A stretch of 64,000 bases of DNA from Fibrobacter succinogenes (GTDB lineage Bacteria > Fibrobacterota > Fibrobacteria > Fibrobacterales > Fibrobacteraceae), in contig CACVQR010000008.1 in the NCBI GenBank assembly GCA_902756345.1, forward strand, positions 1 through 64,000, given 5' to 3'. Shown here in pieces: positions 1 through 9,165 of the stretch (its first letter is position 1; every line of letters starts with the position of its first letter). Position numbers and translations under genes: made by a program. The notes under the pieces were generated by a model. It worked only from the letters and a program-made list of their open reading frames with translations. It did not search any database and had not been told where the DNA came from.

Positions 1-531
1 TTCGGCGATAAGGCCGGTAAGGCCGTTGTGCGATTCCAGAATACGGACAATCGGCTTTGCCGCAATCAGGCGACGCAGCGAAGAAAGCCTCGCCTGCGGC
101 GTGGTGCCCAGGCTGTCCATTTCCTTCTTGAGACCGGTCGAAGTGATGCCCTTCGTGTAAGGAATCTCAATCACCTTACCGCCCTGGGATTCCATGACCT
201 TGAAAACTTCGTCGCGAATGTACTTGTCCGGGCCGTAAAGCCAGTCATCGCCGTGAATGATGTAGTCCGGCTTGTACTTCTTCAGGTTTTCGACGTAGCT
301 CCATTCGTCCTGCGGAACCACCTTGGAAACCCCGCGGATGTTCTCGATGACATTCTTGCGCTGTTCGTAGTTCAAGTATGGAAGGCGCTTATGCGTCGCA
401 ATCGCCTTGTCCGTAAAAAGCCCAATCATCACGTCGCCGTACTTGGTTCCCTCATTAATGATGTTGATGAGACCGGGATGCATAACCCACCATACGTTTT
501 CGCCAAATATAAAAAGAAACTCATCAAACAT
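1..531 (-). CDS. aepX: Phosphoenolpyruvate mutase with N-terminal nucleotidyltransferase domain (partial)
   Basis: The first 177 residues are visible; the rest lies beyond the left edge. Residues about 5-140 resemble the cytidylyltransferase-like domain fused to some PEP mutases (HPGLINII, LFTDKAIA, KRLPYL, YIIHGDDW, PYTKGITST). From about residue 155 the PEP mutase domain begins (RILESHNGLTGLIAE). PEP mutase makes the C-P bond of phosphonates such as 2-aminoethylphosphonate by isomerising PEP to phosphonopyruvate. The start at 531 is chosen because it keeps the first beta strand (FLFIFGENVWW) and has GAGG 8 bases upstream; an internal ATG at 483 is the alternative. The usual HxGH nucleotide-binding motif reads HPGL, so that domain may be altered. 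It heads a surface-glycan locus with two LicD genes, which suggests phosphonate decoration of a glycan (inference). Confidence 0.8.
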   Translation of the reverse strand, partial: MFDEFLFIFGENVWWVMHPGLINIINEGTKYGDVMIGLFTDKAIATHKRLPYLNYEQRKNVIENIRGVSKVVPQDEWSYVENLKKYKPDYIIHGDDWLYGPDKYIRDEVFKVMESQGGKVIEIPYTKGITSTGLKKEMDSLGTTPQARLSSLRRLIAAKPIVRILESHNGLTGLIAE

Positions 532-723
532 CTTTCGTTCCTCATCCTTACGGCTATCCTACACTATTCCATTTCACAATCCTCCAGCCCTTTTCACACC
601 ATCAAGGACCTCATTTCCACATATAGATATATTTTTCCGAAGGCCGCACCAATAAATGTCAGATCGAACGGCAACGTCCTCAAAGATTAGCAAACAGCCG
701 AAAGTCGATAGCATGTAAAGGTA

Positions 724-752
724 TTGACTGAAAAAGGCGAAAAAAGTATATT
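724..752 (+). promoter_or_regulatory. Sigma70-like promoter for the glycosyltransferase operon
   Basis: TTGACT (724-729) and TATATT (747-752) are separated by exactly 17 bases and lie about 70 bases before the first possible start codon at 820. The rest of 532-819 shows no gene; it is AT-rich intergenic DNA between divergent transcription units. Confidence 0.7.
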
Positions 753-819
753 TTCGTCATTCCAAATTATTTTTGGGACACTCCAAATTTCATAGAATTT
801 TGGAGGAACGCAGTTTACC

Positions 820-864
820 ATGAGCCGGCTTAACAAGTTCCGACTAAACAAAAAACGATCCTGA
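820..864 (+). CDS. Possible 14-residue upstream ORF
   Basis: ATG at 820 follows a strong TGGAGG ribosome-binding site (spacing about 10) and reads 14 codons (MSRLNKFRLNKKRS) to a TGA whose last base is two bases before the ATG of the glycosyltransferase at 867. The downstream gene has no good Shine-Dalgarno sequence of its own, so translation may be coupled. The peptide is strongly basic. It may be a chance ORF. Confidence 0.35.
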   Translation: MSRLNKFRLNKKRS

Positions 865-866
865 CA

Positions 867-1871
867 ATGCTGAACAAAACACAAGACGAAATTACAGCCA
901 AATGGAAAAGTTTCGATACCGAACACCCCTTGGTATCCATAAAATGCTTGGCATACAACCACAAAAAATACATCGCTCAGACTTTGGAAGGATTCCTGAT
1001 CCAGGAAACCGATTTTCCCTTTGAGGTTATTGTTAACGACGACGCATCCCCGGACAATACTGCAGACGTCATCCGTGAATACGAAAAGAAATATCCTCTT
1101 ATCATAAAGCCGCTTTACCAAGCCGAAAACCTATACTCCAAACAAGACGGTTCCCTCGACAAGGTTGTAGACTCCCATCTAAAAGGCAAGTATGTCGCCA
1201 TGTGCGAAGGCGATGACTTTTGGACAGCCCCCAACAAGCTTCAAATGCAAGCCGATTTTCTTGAAAACCATGACGACTATTTCGCAATCGGACACAGCGT
1301 ACGAATTGTAGACGACAATGGTAATACCATGACACCGGATAACCCTATATGGCGAAAGTGGTTCAACACATACGCCTATATGGAAGACAGGGACTACACC
1401 CTTCAAGATCTAGAAAAAGGAATAATGTACGGTCATACTTGCACTCGCATGTATAGGAATTTCATCCAAAACATGCCAGAAAGCTTAAGGCAAAAATGCG
1501 CTTCCATGGAACATGCCAATGGAGATGTCAGAATGTCCCTTTTGTGTTTCTGCAAAGGCAAAGTACGCTGTTCATCATTTGTAGCCGCAAGTCATCGCAA
1601 GTCTGCATCCAACGACAGTTGGACCTCCAGGACGTTCCAAAAAAACATGACCCGCTGGGACATCATGTCCCTATTTGAACAAGAAGCCGTCGCCAACAGC
1701 TTCGGAGTCTATCCCGATTTTACGGAACAGCAATATCGACACGTACGCAGATCCTTTCTTCGTTTCAAAGAAACCAAGAGCTGGAACGATTTCATCATAT
1801 TCCTCGGTAATTTACGAATCATTAAACATAAACTGAAATTTCTAAAGAGACTTTTCAGGCTCGTCAAGTAG
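867..1871 (+). CDS. Glycosyltransferase family 2
   Basis: The 334-residue protein starts with a GT-A fold of family 2: LVSIKCLAYNHKKYIAQTL near residue 25, the nucleotide-binding acidic motif VNDDASPDN near 57, and a DxD-like EGDDFW near 117. Such enzymes move a sugar from a nucleotide sugar to a growing glycan at the cytoplasmic face of the membrane. No transmembrane segment is obvious; the C-terminus is basic and hydrophobic (LRIIKHKLKFLKRLFRLVK), which could make it membrane-associated. It is the first gene of a tightly packed plus-strand group with the GT8-like gene, the phosphatase-fold gene and the polymerase/ligase-like gene. Donor and acceptor sugars cannot be told from sequence. Confidence 0.85.
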   Translation: MLNKTQDEITAKWKSFDTEHPLVSIKCLAYNHKKYIAQTLEGFLIQETDFPFEVIVNDDASPDNTADVIREYEKKYPLIIKPLYQAENLYSKQDGSLDKVVDSHLKGKYVAMCEGDDFWTAPNKLQMQADFLENHDDYFAIGHSVRIVDDNGNTMTPDNPIWRKWFNTYAYMEDRDYTLQDLEKGIMYGHTCTRMYRNFIQNMPESLRQKCASMEHANGDVRMSLLCFCKGKVRCSSFVAASHRKSASNDSWTSRTFQKNMTRWDIMSLFEQEAVANSFGVYPDFTEQQYRHVRRSFLRFKETKSWNDFIIFLGNLRIIKHKLKFLKRLFRLVK

Positions 1872-1892
1872 CCCTTTCGAAAGAGGTTTCCC

Positions 1893-2849
1893 ATGACGTT
1901 CGTCTACGTTCTCGTCAGCAATGAAAAAGACACTTATTATGAACAGACCATGATAAGCGCGTCTAGCCTGCTTGCGCACAATAAAGACGCGGAGGTCGTG
2001 ATTATCGTTGACCAGGGCACGGCGGCAACATTTACTGGCAAAAGGAAATTCCACGAAAAGCTCGGTGTTGAAATTCGCGAAATTCAGGTTCCTGAAAGTT
2101 ACAACAACCGAGACCGTTCCCGGTTCTTGAAGACCACGATGTACCACTACATCGACGAAGACTTTCTCTTTATCGATGGCGACACTCTTGTATGCGAAGA
2201 GTTGAAACCCGACTTCAGCGAAGACATGTCTATCGGGATGGTGCTTGACCGCCACCAGAAAATTTCTGAAGGCAGCTACCAGAATTTCTACGAGAAACGC
2301 TCCAAGCCTTTGCACTGGAGCGCCGGATACCAGGACTTGCATTTCAACAGCGGAGTCATCTGGGTCAAAAAATCGCCCGAGGCCCAAAAGTTCTTTGACG
2401 AATGGCACTCGCTCTGGAAAGAGACTCTTGAAAAATACGCCGTCGTTTACGACCAGACGGCACTCAACGAAGTCAACGCCCGCCTGGGCGGCATCGTGAA
2501 AGAAATGAGCGGCATCTGGAATTGCCAGGCAACGCGAAGATCGTCGTTCCTCAAGTACCTTTGCAACGCAAAAATCATGCATTACTATGCAAGCTTCGGC
2601 CTCACTTGCTTTGATCTCGCAAACAAGGATGTCCAGAGAAGCGTCCTCGAAAAGACTCACGAAAAACTGGACGCCATCTTGGCAAATCCCAAAATCGCAT
2701 TCAGTTCCGTGCAAGACGTAAACGCAGACCTCGTCTCTGTAAAAGTCCAGAGGACGGCTTTCTACAGGGCGATCGTGTTCATGTACAAACGCCTGAAACC
2801 GGTTTATCGAGTCATTGACAAAATCTGCGGGCTGTTCATCCACAAATGA
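1893..2849 (+). CDS. GT8-like glycosyltransferase
   Basis: The 318-residue protein has a GT-A nucleotide-sugar transferase layout like family 8: an N-terminal strand FVYVLVSNEKDTYYEQT, a FLFIDGDTLV segment near residue 90 that holds the DxD metal-binding motif, an HFNSGVIWVK segment near 150 and YDQTALNEV near 190. It likely adds a hexose to a surface glycan. It lies 21 bases after the GT2 gene and its stop overlaps the next gene by 4 bases (ATGA), so the genes are almost certainly co-transcribed. The exact linkage is unknown. Confidence 0.8.
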   Translation: MTFVYVLVSNEKDTYYEQTMISASSLLAHNKDAEVVIIVDQGTAATFTGKRKFHEKLGVEIREIQVPESYNNRDRSRFLKTTMYHYIDEDFLFIDGDTLVCEELKPDFSEDMSIGMVLDRHQKISEGSYQNFYEKRSKPLHWSAGYQDLHFNSGVIWVKKSPEAQKFFDEWHSLWKETLEKYAVVYDQTALNEVNARLGGIVKEMSGIWNCQATRRSSFLKYLCNAKIMHYYASFGLTCFDLANKDVQRSVLEKTHEKLDAILANPKIAFSSVQDVNADLVSVKVQRTAFYRAIVFMYKRLKPVYRVIDKICGLFIHK

Positions 2850-3685
2850 CAAGACTCCTCGCCATTCTTCTTGTCTTTTTGCCGTGTTTCCATTCCCTTT
2901 CTTTCGGAGAGGAATTGCGTTACGCAACATGGAACATTCGCTGGGAAGACCCCAAGGACGTAGAAAAAGGCGACGCCTGGGAAAAGCGCAAGGGACCAAT
3001 CGCAGACGTGATCCATTCTCACCAATTCGACATCGTAGGCCTTCAGGAAGGAAGCCCCTATCGCCTGAAGCAGTTGATGGAACTTTTGCCCGAATACGAA
3101 ATCATCCTTTCGGACACCATGGAGTACAACCCCATCGTCGTACGCAAGGGAATGTTCACCGTCGCCGACTTCGGGCGATTCTACTTGTCGAAGACTCCCG
3201 AAAAGAAAAGCAAGAGCTGGGATTCCAAGCACGCCCGCTACTGCACTTGGGCAAAACTCAAATTCAATCAAGATTCCCTGTATATTTTCAACGTCCACTT
3301 TGACTACCACGGCAAAGACGCCCAGACCGAAAGCGCAAAGCTCATGAACCGGAAAATTTTTTCCATGGCCGGGAATACCGCCTTCATTTTTGCCGGCGAC
3401 CTGAATTTTACCGCAGGCTCCAAGTCCTACCAGAATTTGGATATGCGTGTCATGAAAGATTCCAGAAACGCCGCCGATTCCGCAAGCGCCCCGAACGGCA
3501 GCTTCAACTACTTTGACCCGCAAAGGTCAAGCAGCTGGACTTTCGACCATATTTTTGTATCTCCGCCCATCAAAGTTTACCGTTACGAGATTCTGAACGA
3601 GACCTATCGCGACGGCGAAAAACTTCGTTACCCCTCCGACCACTCCCCAGTCACCATTCGAATTGAACTGGGTAGCAAGAATTAG
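2846..3685 (+). CDS. Secreted endonuclease/exonuclease/phosphatase-family protein
   Basis: The 279-residue protein begins with a clear signal peptide (MTRLLAILLVFLPCFHSLSFGEE). The mature part carries the DNase I/EEP fold signatures in order: YATWNIRWE, DIVGLQEG (metal-binding Glu), NVHFDYHG (catalytic His region), FIFAGDLNF (GDxN), TFDHIFVS and a terminal SDHSPV. The family hydrolyses phosphodiesters or phosphomonoesters in nucleic acids, inositol phosphates or sphingomyelin-type lipids. All key motifs look intact, so an active metal-dependent enzyme outside the cytoplasm is expected. It overlaps the glycosyltransferase before it by 4 bases, so it belongs to the glycan operon; a role on a phosphodiester-linked surface decoration is possible but is inference. 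Confidence 0.85.
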   Translation: MTRLLAILLVFLPCFHSLSFGEELRYATWNIRWEDPKDVEKGDAWEKRKGPIADVIHSHQFDIVGLQEGSPYRLKQLMELLPEYEIILSDTMEYNPIVVRKGMFTVADFGRFYLSKTPEKKSKSWDSKHARYCTWAKLKFNQDSLYIFNVHFDYHGKDAQTESAKLMNRKIFSMAGNTAFIFAGDLNFTAGSKSYQNLDMRVMKDSRNAADSASAPNGSFNYFDPQRSSSWTFDHIFVSPPIKVYRYEILNETYRDGEKLRYPSDHSPVTIRIELGSKN

Positions 3686-3698
3686 TATATTTGAAAAA

Positions 3699-5069
3699 AT
3701 GAGCATTGTTGTCCTGTTATTCTTCTTTGGGCTCCTGGCCTACATGTTCTTGACGGACACCCAAGGCAGATTCGTGACGTTGGTCATGGGAACGGTCTTG
3801 TTCCCGACAACAGCTCTCTTTATTAAAAATCCCTCCATTTCGCCGCAGCATATTTTCTTATATGCGTTCTTCTTCATTGAATTTTTCAAGGACAGGGAAA
3901 ATTTCAACAAGAGCCTCTTCAGCGGAGCCCTGCTTGTTCCGATTGGCATCAGCATCATAAGCTACGTCTTCACCGCCATATACAATTCCGGCATCGCCTC
4001 CAAGGACATGTATTACGGCATACGCGATGTCATCGACGGTTTTGGCTACATTTACGCCGCCTACATTTGCGGCCGCAAGGAAAGCGTTTATGCGCTCGCC
4101 CAGAAACTGATTCCCTTCGTCATTATCATCTGCCTTTTTGGAATCGCCGAAATTCTTTTGGGCGACAACTACCCATACAAAATCGTCAATTCCGCCTTCC
4201 CCTACTACGAAGGCAGCCGCAATCTCGACGCTACGGTCAGTTTCACCGAAAGTTGGCGTTTCAGGTCGTGCTTTACCACAAAGCACCCCACGGCTTTTGG
4301 CACGTTACTCATGAGTCTGTTCCTGTTCTATGCGCCCTATTTCAAGAAAGAGGGCCCGGAACACAAAAAGATCGTCCTTGTACTCGCCCTGCTTGCATTG
4401 AACCTGTTCCTTTGCGGTTCCAGAACGGCAATGCTGTGCACCGCCCTTGGCGTCGGCCTTTACATCTATTTCAAGTTCAATCCGTTCCTGAAAATTTTAA
4501 TCGCAGGTTTTACCCTTTTTGCATCGACAGCCATTCTCGCGATTTTCCTCCAGAATTTCCAGACCAATACGGAACACGGCGGATCTTCGCTTGATTTCAG
4601 AGAAAGACAGCTACTATACTCCGTCGCCGCCATCTACAACTCACCGATTTTCGGTAACGGAAACAAGTATACCTCCCACGTCATCTTCGCCGAAGAAACT
4701 CGCGCCTCCGACAGCAGCGGCCGAGATTTGGGAGGTCTGGAATCCATCATATTCTCGTTGCTCATCGACAGAGGATTTTTCGGCCTGGTCTCCTACTACC
4801 TTCTGCTGTTATGGATGTGCGTACTGCTGTTCCGCTACAGAGAAAAACTTCAGCAAATTAGCGGCGGATTCGCCCTCATGACAAGCGGGACCCTATTTCT
4901 CACGCTCTCGGGCACCATCGGGAACAGCTCTTCGTTCATATTCCTGTTTACAGGCCTGCAATTGGGCTACATCGCCCAGTACAAGCAAATCGCCTACGAC
5001 AACGACACCGAAGTCAGCGACGAAGACGAAACGGAAGAAGAAAACGACCAGGACGCCGAAAAAGCCTAG
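3699..5069 (+). CDS. O-antigen ligase / polymerase-like membrane protein
   Basis: The 456-residue protein has about ten or more hydrophobic segments and the low-similarity character of the Wzy/WaaL family, with a large periplasmic loop (about residues 165-215 with FRSCFTTKHPTAFG) and a second one holding GNGNKYTSHV near 325. SRTAML near 245 resembles the R-rich motif seen in O-antigen ligases. The C-terminus is a charged cytoplasmic tail rich in Asp and Glu. The ATG at 3699 is preferred over an upstream TTG at 3663, which would overlap the previous gene by 23 bases; a TATATTTG box sits just before it. Its stop overlaps the convergent GT2 gene by 4 bases. Ligase and polymerase cannot be separated by eye. 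Confidence 0.75.
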   Translation: MSIVVLLFFFGLLAYMFLTDTQGRFVTLVMGTVLFPTTALFIKNPSISPQHIFLYAFFFIEFFKDRENFNKSLFSGALLVPIGISIISYVFTAIYNSGIASKDMYYGIRDVIDGFGYIYAAYICGRKESVYALAQKLIPFVIIICLFGIAEILLGDNYPYKIVNSAFPYYEGSRNLDATVSFTESWRFRSCFTTKHPTAFGTLLMSLFLFYAPYFKKEGPEHKKIVLVLALLALNLFLCGSRTAMLCTALGVGLYIYFKFNPFLKILIAGFTLFASTAILAIFLQNFQTNTEHGGSSLDFRERQLLYSVAAIYNSPIFGNGNKYTSHVIFAEETRASDSSGRDLGGLESIIFSLLIDRGFFGLVSYYLLLLWMCVLLFRYREKLQQISGGFALMTSGTLFLTLSGTIGNSSSFIFLFTGLQLGYIAQYKQIAYDNDTEVSDEDETEEENDQDAEKA

Positions 5070-6118
5070 CGACGGATTCTAGTCCGCAATTCATACATCA
5101 AGGCAGTTGCAAGGAACAGTCCTCGGCCAACCAATTTACCGTAGGTTCTTTCGTTACCGCAGAGTTTCAACCTGGCGGTATTCTTTACGGCAGTGCAATA
5201 CGGTTCCGCGGCCAAAACTTCCTTGAAGGCCTTGTAGCGGCCAAGGAACGAACCTTCCGCCCCCTTGCAGAAGAAACTGCGCAAAGCCATTTTCTTCGTC
5301 AAGAAAAGAACGCGGGCCATAAAGGCGTCACGCAAAGCCACATCATTTCCGCTCGCGCAAATAAAGGTCTCGATTTCGCGAATAATATTGGCGCAATCCA
5401 TTACAAGCCTCTGTTCGTTGACATGGCAAAGCGAATCGTTCAAAATGCGGTAATGGTAAACGGGCACCTGCTTATAGGCAACCGTTTTGGCATGCTCAAA
5501 AACCTGCAAGGCCACCAAGCCGTCTTCGTACAGCTTTAACGCACCCGAAAAACGGATTCCGTTATCGACAAGCAGCGTTCGACGAATCAGCTTAGACCAC
5601 AGCGCCGAAAACATATAGCTACAACTTGGCGAAGGGAACGGCGAATAGCCTTTGTACAAGACCATGCGCTGCACATCCCGAATCAGGTCCGCAGAATCTG
5701 TCGAGAATTCCTTTGCAAAAAAGCGATGCACGCTTTCGAAACCCTTCTCTTTCCAAATCCAGTGGTCGGCAATGGCGACGTCCACCGCACCGTCCGAGGT
5801 CGCCTCGAACAGCACCTGCAGAGCATCTGCGTTCAACCAGTCGTCTGAATCTACGAACAGCACGTATTCGCCGCAAGCCGCGGCAAGGCCGTCGTTGCGG
5901 GCCGCCGACACGCCGCCGTTCGCTTTGTGAATCACCTTGATGCGGGAATCTTTCGCTGCATATTCATCGAGAATTGCAGGGGAATTATCCGGGCTTCCGT
6001 CATCGACGGCGACAACTTCCCAATCCGAAAAAGACTGAGCAAGCACGCTATCGATACATTCACGCAAATATTTTGCGGAATTATAGACCGGAATGACAAT
6101 ACTGACTTTAGGCGTCAT
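5066..6118 (-). CDS. Glycosyltransferase family 2
   Basis: A 350-residue typical GT2 enzyme: VSIVIPVYNSAKYLRECIDS at the N-terminus, VAVDDGSPDNSP near 38, NGGVSAARNDGL near 68 and the DxD motif LFVDSDDWL near 88. It transfers a sugar from a nucleotide sugar onto a lipid-linked or protein-linked glycan. It is the last gene of the minus-strand group ugd-licD-licD-GT2, overlaps the upstream LicD gene by 11 bases, and converges on the polymerase-like gene with a 4-base overlap. The acceptor is unknown. Confidence 0.88.
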   Translation of the reverse strand: MTPKVSIVIPVYNSAKYLRECIDSVLAQSFSDWEVVAVDDGSPDNSPAILDEYAAKDSRIKVIHKANGGVSAARNDGLAAACGEYVLFVDSDDWLNADALQVLFEATSDGAVDVAIADHWIWKEKGFESVHRFFAKEFSTDSADLIRDVQRMVLYKGYSPFPSPSCSYMFSALWSKLIRRTLLVDNGIRFSGALKLYEDGLVALQVFEHAKTVAYKQVPVYHYRILNDSLCHVNEQRLVMDCANIIREIETFICASGNDVALRDAFMARVLFLTKKMALRSFFCKGAEGSFLGRYKAFKEVLAAEPYCTAVKNTARLKLCGNERTYGKLVGRGLFLATALMYELRTRIRR

Positions 6119-6938
6119 CGCTTACCGTCTGCAGAGCGTGATGATTGCGGTCATCAACCTTCGGCGGCGTCATGTAGTCGCCATAAAGTTGCGTACAGAC
6201 AAAGTCATAATCTTCGGGGCCACAAATTTCGGTATCCTCGAACGGATACATTTTGCCCTTGCCGTAATACTTCTTATGGAACATCTCGCGGAACTTGTAG
6301 GCGCCCATGGCATTCACCAGATAATCCGACTTTTCGTACGGAGTCGCCGTCAGTGCGCGTTCCAAGCGGGCAAGGCATTTCTTGGTATCAAATAATTTCT
6401 GGATCGGCGTATGCAGACCAATCCACACTAAAATTCGTTCGTGCAGCGGGCGCCCTTTCTTGTTCACATCGACTAGGCGGTCAAAGCAAGAAAAACGATA
6501 CATGGCTCGCAACAGCAGGACCTGATAAACTTTCAGCTTACGCAACAAACCGTTGTTCGGCATGGCGTCCAGCGGGAACAAGTCTATCCAGGCGAAAGTT
6601 TCTTCCGCCTTCAGTTTGTCATGACGTACAACCTTGAAGGTCGTATCTTCAATATGTCCAAAATAACGGATGCAGTCTTCGGAATTCTTGTACGAGCGGA
6701 ACTTGATATTGCTCGATTCCGGCAGGCCTTCCAAAATCTTGCAAAGGCGTTCGTAATCCGGGCGCGGAATACCGACATCGATATCGTCATCCCAAGGAAT
6801 AAAGCCCTTATGGCGAACCGCACCAAGCAATGTCCCGCCCAAGGCATAGTATTCAATATGATTATCTTTGCAAACTTGCTGGAAATATTTCAGCAAGTCA
6901 AGTTCCTTCAGTTGCAATGCGCGCAGGGACTCGTCCAT
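6108..6938 (-). CDS. licD: LicD-family phosphotransferase (second copy)
   Basis: The 276-residue protein carries the LicD signature [20 protein letters not shown] near residue 32, followed by the metal-binding DDDIDVGIPRPDYERL. LicD proteins are nucleotidyltransferase-fold enzymes that transfer phosphocholine or similar phospho-alcohols (and ribitol/glycerol phosphate in relatives) from CDP carriers to surface glycans. The ATG at 6938 overlaps the TGA of the upstream LicD gene (TGATG). The two LicD proteins share motifs but differ clearly elsewhere, so this is an old duplication. It sits in one operon with ugd and a GT2 gene, and shares the locus with a PEP mutase gene. The transferred group is unknown. 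Confidence 0.88.
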   Translation of the reverse strand: MDESLRALQLKELDLLKYFQQVCKDNHIEYYALGGTLLGAVRHKGFIPWDDDIDVGIPRPDYERLCKILEGLPESSNIKFRSYKNSEDCIRYFGHIEDTTFKVVRHDKLKAEETFAWIDLFPLDAMPNNGLLRKLKVYQVLLLRAMYRFSCFDRLVDVNKKGRPLHERILVWIGLHTPIQKLFDTKKCLARLERALTATPYEKSDYLVNAMGAYKFREMFHKKYYGKGKMYPFEDTEICGPEDYDFVCTQLYGDYMTPPKVDDRNHHALQTVSDDA

Positions 6939-7789
6939 CAATACGCCTGTTGCTCAACAAGTTGAGCGTCATGCACGTTCTTGTCGCAGTCTTCCGGTTC
7001 CTTCATGTAGTCACCGTACATTTGCGTAAGAACCTTGTCGGCATCTTCGGGGCCCATCAGTTGCATGTCTTCGAACTGATAAAGCTTGCCCTTGCCGTAG
7101 TAGGACTTCGGGAACATTTCCTTGAACTTGTACTGCCCCATAAAGTTCACGATCCAGTTCGAATCCTGCACCTTATAGCGGCGAAGCACTAAATCCAACT
7201 TGATTAACCACTTCTTGTAGTTCTTATGGCCGCTAACGCCCAAATCCTTGACAAGTGCGATCACGATTCGTTCGGACAACGGTCGGTTCGGGCGGTTCAG
7301 GTTGACCTTGTCAAAGCAGGCGACATGGTAACGCAGGCGCAACCACAACAGTTTCAGCATGTGGATCTTGCGCACAAACCAATTGTTCGGCATGCCATCC
7401 AGCGGGAAAATGTCGACCCAGAGGTTTTCCTTTCTCGAGACCAGGCTCCCGTTACGGTTCATCTCGTAGCGGGTATCCACAATTCTCGAGAAATAATAAT
7501 GGTGGTCGGACTTGTCGCGATAAGAGCGCAATTCCAGATGTTTCGGAAGAATCTTCGGAACAAGTCTCAAAAAACGTTCGTAATCTTCTCGGACGATACC
7601 GATATCGATATCGTCATCCCAAGGAATAAAGCCCTTATGACGGACAGCGCCAAGCAAGGTCCCGCCCAACAGATAATATGGTATAGAATTTGCCTCGAGA
7701 ACCGGCTTTATTTCCTTAAAGATTTTCAAAATAGGCACCTGCGCCTTCGAAAGAGGCACTGGTTGCCCAGTTTTTGAATCGAGTCCCAT
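6938..7789 (-). CDS. licD: LicD-family phosphotransferase (first copy)
   Basis: A 283-residue LicD-domain protein with [20 protein letters not shown] near residue 42 and [14 protein letters not shown] directly after it; conserved aromatic and basic segments ([23 protein letters not shown]) follow. It likely transfers a phospho-alcohol from a CDP-activated donor to a glycan at the cytoplasmic side. It starts 5 bases after the end of ugd and overlaps the next LicD gene at TGATG. Two non-identical LicD copies in tandem suggest two different acceptor positions or donors (inference). Confidence 0.88.
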   Translation of the reverse strand: MGLDSKTGQPVPLSKAQVPILKIFKEIKPVLEANSIPYYLLGGTLLGAVRHKGFIPWDDDIDIGIVREDYERFLRLVPKILPKHLELRSYRDKSDHHYYFSRIVDTRYEMNRNGSLVSRKENLWVDIFPLDGMPNNWFVRKIHMLKLLWLRLRYHVACFDKVNLNRPNRPLSERIVIALVKDLGVSGHKNYKKWLIKLDLVLRRYKVQDSNWIVNFMGQYKFKEMFPKSYYGKGKLYQFEDMQLMGPEDADKVLTQMYGDYMKEPEDCDKNVHDAQLVEQQAY

Positions 7790-7794
7790 TTTCT

Positions 7795-9165
7795 TTACTC
7801 CGCTTTCCCCTTACCAATGCTAGACACTTCGAAACCGATCTTACGGAGCGCTTCGGCATCCAAGATATTGCGGCCGTCGAATACGAAGGCAGGCTTGGCC
7901 ATACCCTTGTAAATGCGGTTCCAGTCGAGTTCTGCAAAGCACTTCCATTCCGTGCAGACTACCACAGCGTGAGCGCCTTCGGCGGCCTTGTACGGATCCT
8001 CCTCGAACTGTACCTGGTCAAGCACGTCCTTCAAATCGCGCTTGGCATCAGGGATAGCCTTCGGATCGGTAACGACCGGCAGTGCATGTTCGGCGAGCAA
8101 GTCGCGCACAACAAGGTTTGCAGGGCTTTCGCGAGTGTCGCCGGTATTTGCCTTGAAGGCGAAACCGAACACGGCAATTTTCTTGCTTGCAATCGTGTTG
8201 AACATGGTCTCGAGCATGCGGTCCACCACACGGTGGGTCTGCCATTCATTGATTTTCACCACCGATTCCCAGTAGGCAGCCACTTCGGGCAGTCCATAGT
8301 AGCCGCACAGGTACACGAGGTTCAAAATATCTTTCTTGAAGCAAGAACCGCCAAAGCCGATAGAGGCCTTCAGGAACTTGGGACCGATACGGCGGTCCTT
8401 ACCCATCACGTAGGCAACTTCGTCCACGTCGGCGCCGGTCTTTTCGCAAAGGGCGCTAATCGAGTTAATAGAGCTGATACGCTGTGCCAAGAAGGCATTA
8501 GCGGTCAATTTCGTGAGTTCGGAACTCCAAAGATTCGTCGTGAGGATTCGATCGCGCGGCACCCAGTGGGCATAAACGTCTACCAGCTTCTGGCAGGCGG
8601 CAAGGCCCGATTCCGTCTGGTGGCTACCGATCAGCACGCGGTCCGGTTCAAAAAGGTCGTTAATGGCGGTACCTTCGGCCAGGAATTCCGGGTTGCTGAG
8701 CACTTCAAAGTGCAGGCCCTTGTCGTTAGAGTTCAAGATTCGTTCCATGGCGGCAGCGGTACGCACCGGGAGCGTGGACTTTTCCACGATAATCTTGCCT
8801 TCATCGGCAATTTCCAGGATGTTGCGAGCCGTCTTTTCCCAGTACTGCAAGTCAGAAGCCTTGCCGGCACCATGGCCAAACGTCTTGGTCGGGGTATTCA
8901 CAGAGACAAAGATAATGTCCGCTTCCTTGATAGCAGAGGGGATATCGGTGCTAAAGAAGAGGTTACGGCCACGGGCACGCTTCACCACGTCATCAAGGCC
9001 GGGTTCAAAAATCGGGAGATTGTCGCTATTCCAGGCATCAATACGGGCCTGGTTGATATCGACCACAGTCACTTTCACATCGGGGCACTTGTCGGCGATA
9101 ACAGTCATAGTGGGGCCACCGACATAGCCCGCGCCAATGCAAAGAATCTTGGTATTGTAACTCAT
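7795..9165 (-). CDS. ugd: UDP-glucose 6-dehydrogenase
   Basis: A 456-residue enzyme that oxidises UDP-glucose to UDP-glucuronate with two NAD+. The N-terminal Rossmann motif is [14 protein letters not shown], followed by VTVVDIN, the VSVNTPTKT segment and [10 protein letters not shown]; the catalytic cysteine lies in [10 protein letters not shown] near residue 268. The C-terminal UDP-binding domain begins at [18 protein letters not shown]. The [17 protein letters not shown] segment resembles the animal/Bacteroidetes type of enzyme more than the E. coli Ugd type (impression, not measured). It heads the minus-strand group and supplies UDP-GlcA to the glycan enzymes. A TAAATTTG box (minus-strand -10 at 9176-9181) lies 10 bases before the ATG. 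Confidence 0.93.
   Translation of the reverse strand: MSYNTKILCIGAGYVGGPTMTVIADKCPDVKVTVVDINQARIDAWNSDNLPIFEPGLDDVVKRARGRNLFFSTDIPSAIKEADIIFVSVNTPTKTFGHGAGKASDLQYWEKTARNILEIADEGKIIVEKSTLPVRTAAAMERILNSNDKGLHFEVLSNPEFLAEGTAINDLFEPDRVLIGSHQTESGLAACQKLVDVYAHWVPRDRILTTNLWSSELTKLTANAFLAQRISSINSISALCEKTGADVDEVAYVMGKDRRIGPKFLKASIGFGGSCFKKDILNLVYLCGYYGLPEVAAYWESVVKINEWQTHRVVDRMLETMFNTIASKKIAVFGFAFKANTGDTRESPANLVVRDLLAEHALPVVTDPKAIPDAKRDLKDVLDQVQFEEDPYKAAEGAHAVVVCTEWKCFAELDWNRIYKGMAKPAFVFDGRNILDAEALRKIGFEVSSIGKGKAE

Noticed and set aside
6108-7789. Recent tandem duplication of licD
   Set aside because: The two proteins share motifs but are divergent across the rest of the chain, and no long DNA identity was seen; this is an old duplication or independent acquisition.
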